DNA of 64,000 nt. Source: Flavobacterium sp. MedPE-SWcel. GTDB taxonomy: Bacteria; Bacteroidota; Bacteroidia; Flavobacteriales; Flavobacteriaceae. The DNA lies in NCBI GenBank assembly GCA_001874325.1, contig MPCW01000007.1, positions 81,673 to 145,672 of the forward strand. The letters run 5' to 3'. A program made the position numbers and the translations under genes. The notes beneath the pieces are model-generated. The model made no database searches. It saw nothing but the letters and a program-made list of their open reading frames with translations, and was not told where the DNA came from. Shown here one piece after another: positions 62,954 to 64,000 of this stretch (position 1 is its first letter; the number at the start of each line of letters is the position of its first letter).

Positions 62954-64000
62954 CTGAAGCAGGTACTTATTCTGTAACAGTAAACAACGCAGGATGTGTA
63001 GGAACAGAAGAAATAGAATTAACTGTAACACCAACACCAGTTGCTGATGTATTAACAGATGTAACAGCATGTGATAGTTATACATTAGAACCACTTACAG
63101 TAGGTAACTACTTTACAGAAGCTGGAGGAGCAGGAACTGCACTAGCTGCAGGAGAAATAATAAATACTACACAAACAATCCATATCTATGCAACATCTGG
63201 AACAACACCAGAATGTACAGATGAAAGTAGTTTTGTAGTAACAATAAACCAAAGCCCAGTAGTAACTTCACCAGGTGATCAAAGCGCATGTGATAGTTAT
63301 ATACTACCAGCACTTACAGTAGGTAACTACTATACAGAAGCTGGAGGAGCAGGAACAATGATTACTGAGCCAATTACAACTACACAAACTGTTTATATCT
63401 ATGCAGAAACTGGTACAACACCAAACTGTACTGCTGAGGATAGTTTTGTAGTAACAATTACACCAAGCCCAGTAGCTGATGTATTAGCTGATGTAACAGT
63501 ATGTGATAGTTATGCCTTAGAGCCACTTACAGTAGGTAACTACTTTACAGGTCCTAATGGAACAGGAACTGCACTAGCTGCAACAGAAGTAATAAATACT
63601 ACACAAACTATTTATATTTATGCAGAAACTGGAACAACACCAAACTGTACAGACGAAAGTAGTTTTGTAGTAACAATTACACCTAACCCTGCATTTGACC
63701 TAGGAGGTCCTTATGTAGCTTGTGTAGCAAGTAACTTAACAGTAACTGTTAATGCTACTAACTTTAACACAGCTGATGCAACCTATGCATGGACTATAAA
63801 TGGAGCACCTTCAACAGAAACAGGATCAAGTATTCAAGCAACTGAGTTTGGAACTTATGAAGTAACTGTAGATGTAAATGGTTGTTCTAATCTAGCAAGC
63901 GTTCAAGTAACACAAGATACTAACGCTATCGCAGTGATGTTTGAAGAAGGTTGTGAAGGTGGTGACTATATGATAACAGCAATGGATATCGATGGATCAT
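62917..64000 (+). CDS. Continuation of the giant adhesin in a shifted frame, partial (3' end outside window)
   Basis: In the frame two bases on from that of the upstream part, an open stretch begins after a TGA at 62914-62916 and stays open to the window edge (361 codons). It starts ...TTQSISVTEAGTYSVTV, a typical Ig-like domain end that should follow the broken N-terminal part, and then shows three units of 71-73 codons (from 63040, 63259 and 63472) with CDSY...LxPLTVGNYFT and a TTQTxYIYAxTGTTPxC core. The next domain starts at about 63685 (NPAFDLGG). The expected type IX sorting domain would lie beyond the edge. Confidence 0.7.
63040..63684 (+). repeat. Three tandem 213-219 bp coding repeats
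   Basis: Repeat starts at 63040, 63259 and 63472. Each encodes a V-x-x-DVTxCDSY-x-L-x-PLTVGNY beginning and ends with SFVVTIxxSP. The similarity is high at DNA level, for example GTAGGTAACTACTTTACAG in the first and third units, which suggests recent duplication. Confidence 0.85.

Noticed and set aside
57020..64000. CRISPR array or satellite repeats
   Set aside because: The repeats are long, in frame and encode beta-sandwich domains; no short direct repeats with unique spacers.

Overview
The window is chromosomal DNA of a member of the Flavobacteriaceae (phylum Bacteroidota), most likely Flavobacterium or a close relative. The evidence is low G+C, almost no Shine-Dalgarno sequences, many TAnnTTTG -7 boxes (some with TTG about 19 bp upstream), type IX secretion sorting domains, lipoproteins with short Cys boxes, a TonB-dependent receptor, PorZ, a complete Bat (aerotolerance) operon and typical flavobacterial gene pairs. 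No rRNA, tRNA or CRISPR array is visible. The species cannot be named from the sequence alone.

Layout. 0-4.2 kb is accessory: an exported protein running off the left edge, a lipoprotein that looks like a very divergent serpin, a DUF6161-type membrane protein, and about 0.6 kb of gene debris including the start of a phage ClpP-like protease. 4.2-21.6 kb is mostly housekeeping: recO-porZ, gdhA, a cystathionine gamma-synthase, a TerC family protein, gpsA, a YqhD-type alcohol dehydrogenase, nadD, gmk, yicC, an EamA transporter, an ArsC/Spx protein and a DinB protein. Two probable defence genes sit here: an AbiC-like phage-abortive-infection membrane protein placed between gmk and nadD behind a 28-bp perfect palindrome, and a protein with a HEPN-type RNxxxH motif. 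21.6-24.2 kb carries pheS with companions and cvpA. 24.3-33.3 kb is the moxR-DUF58-(541 aa protein)-batA-batB-batC-batD-batE operon, read leftward. 33.5-37.0 kb reads rightward: aldo/keto reductase, SDR, a lipoprotein and an AlbA_2-type protein.

37.0-46.3 kb holds a T9SS-secreted protein, a PP2A-like phosphatase and a leftward cluster of TPR protein, rtcB and a broken pcfJ-like gene. Upstream of that cluster are a strong promoter and two RNA modules, each ending in an intrinsic terminator. The EgtB-EgtD pair (ergothioneine type) is divergent from it. 46.3-50.6 kb holds a DUF3800 gene beside a candidate small RNA, an ALDH7-type aldehyde dehydrogenase, 3-hydroxyanthranilate dioxygenase and a secreted endonuclease/phosphatase-fold enzyme. 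50.7-55.5 kb is a TonB-dependent receptor with a DUF5689 lipoprotein, plausibly one outer-membrane uptake unit with the secreted phosphoesterase. hflX follows, and the window ends inside a giant T9SS-type adhesin of repeated choice-of-anchor-J and FN3 domains, broken by one frameshift near 62.93 kb.

The most promising candidate for an undescribed system is the rtcB locus at 40.1-43.95 kb: promoter, a terminally paired RNA, a terminator, a second RNA with an unusual strong Shine-Dalgarno sequence, a second terminator, then pcfJ-like, rtcB and a TPR gene. Its architecture recalls Ro/Y-RNA-rtcB operons of Proteobacteria, but no Ro protein is present and the link is a hypothesis.
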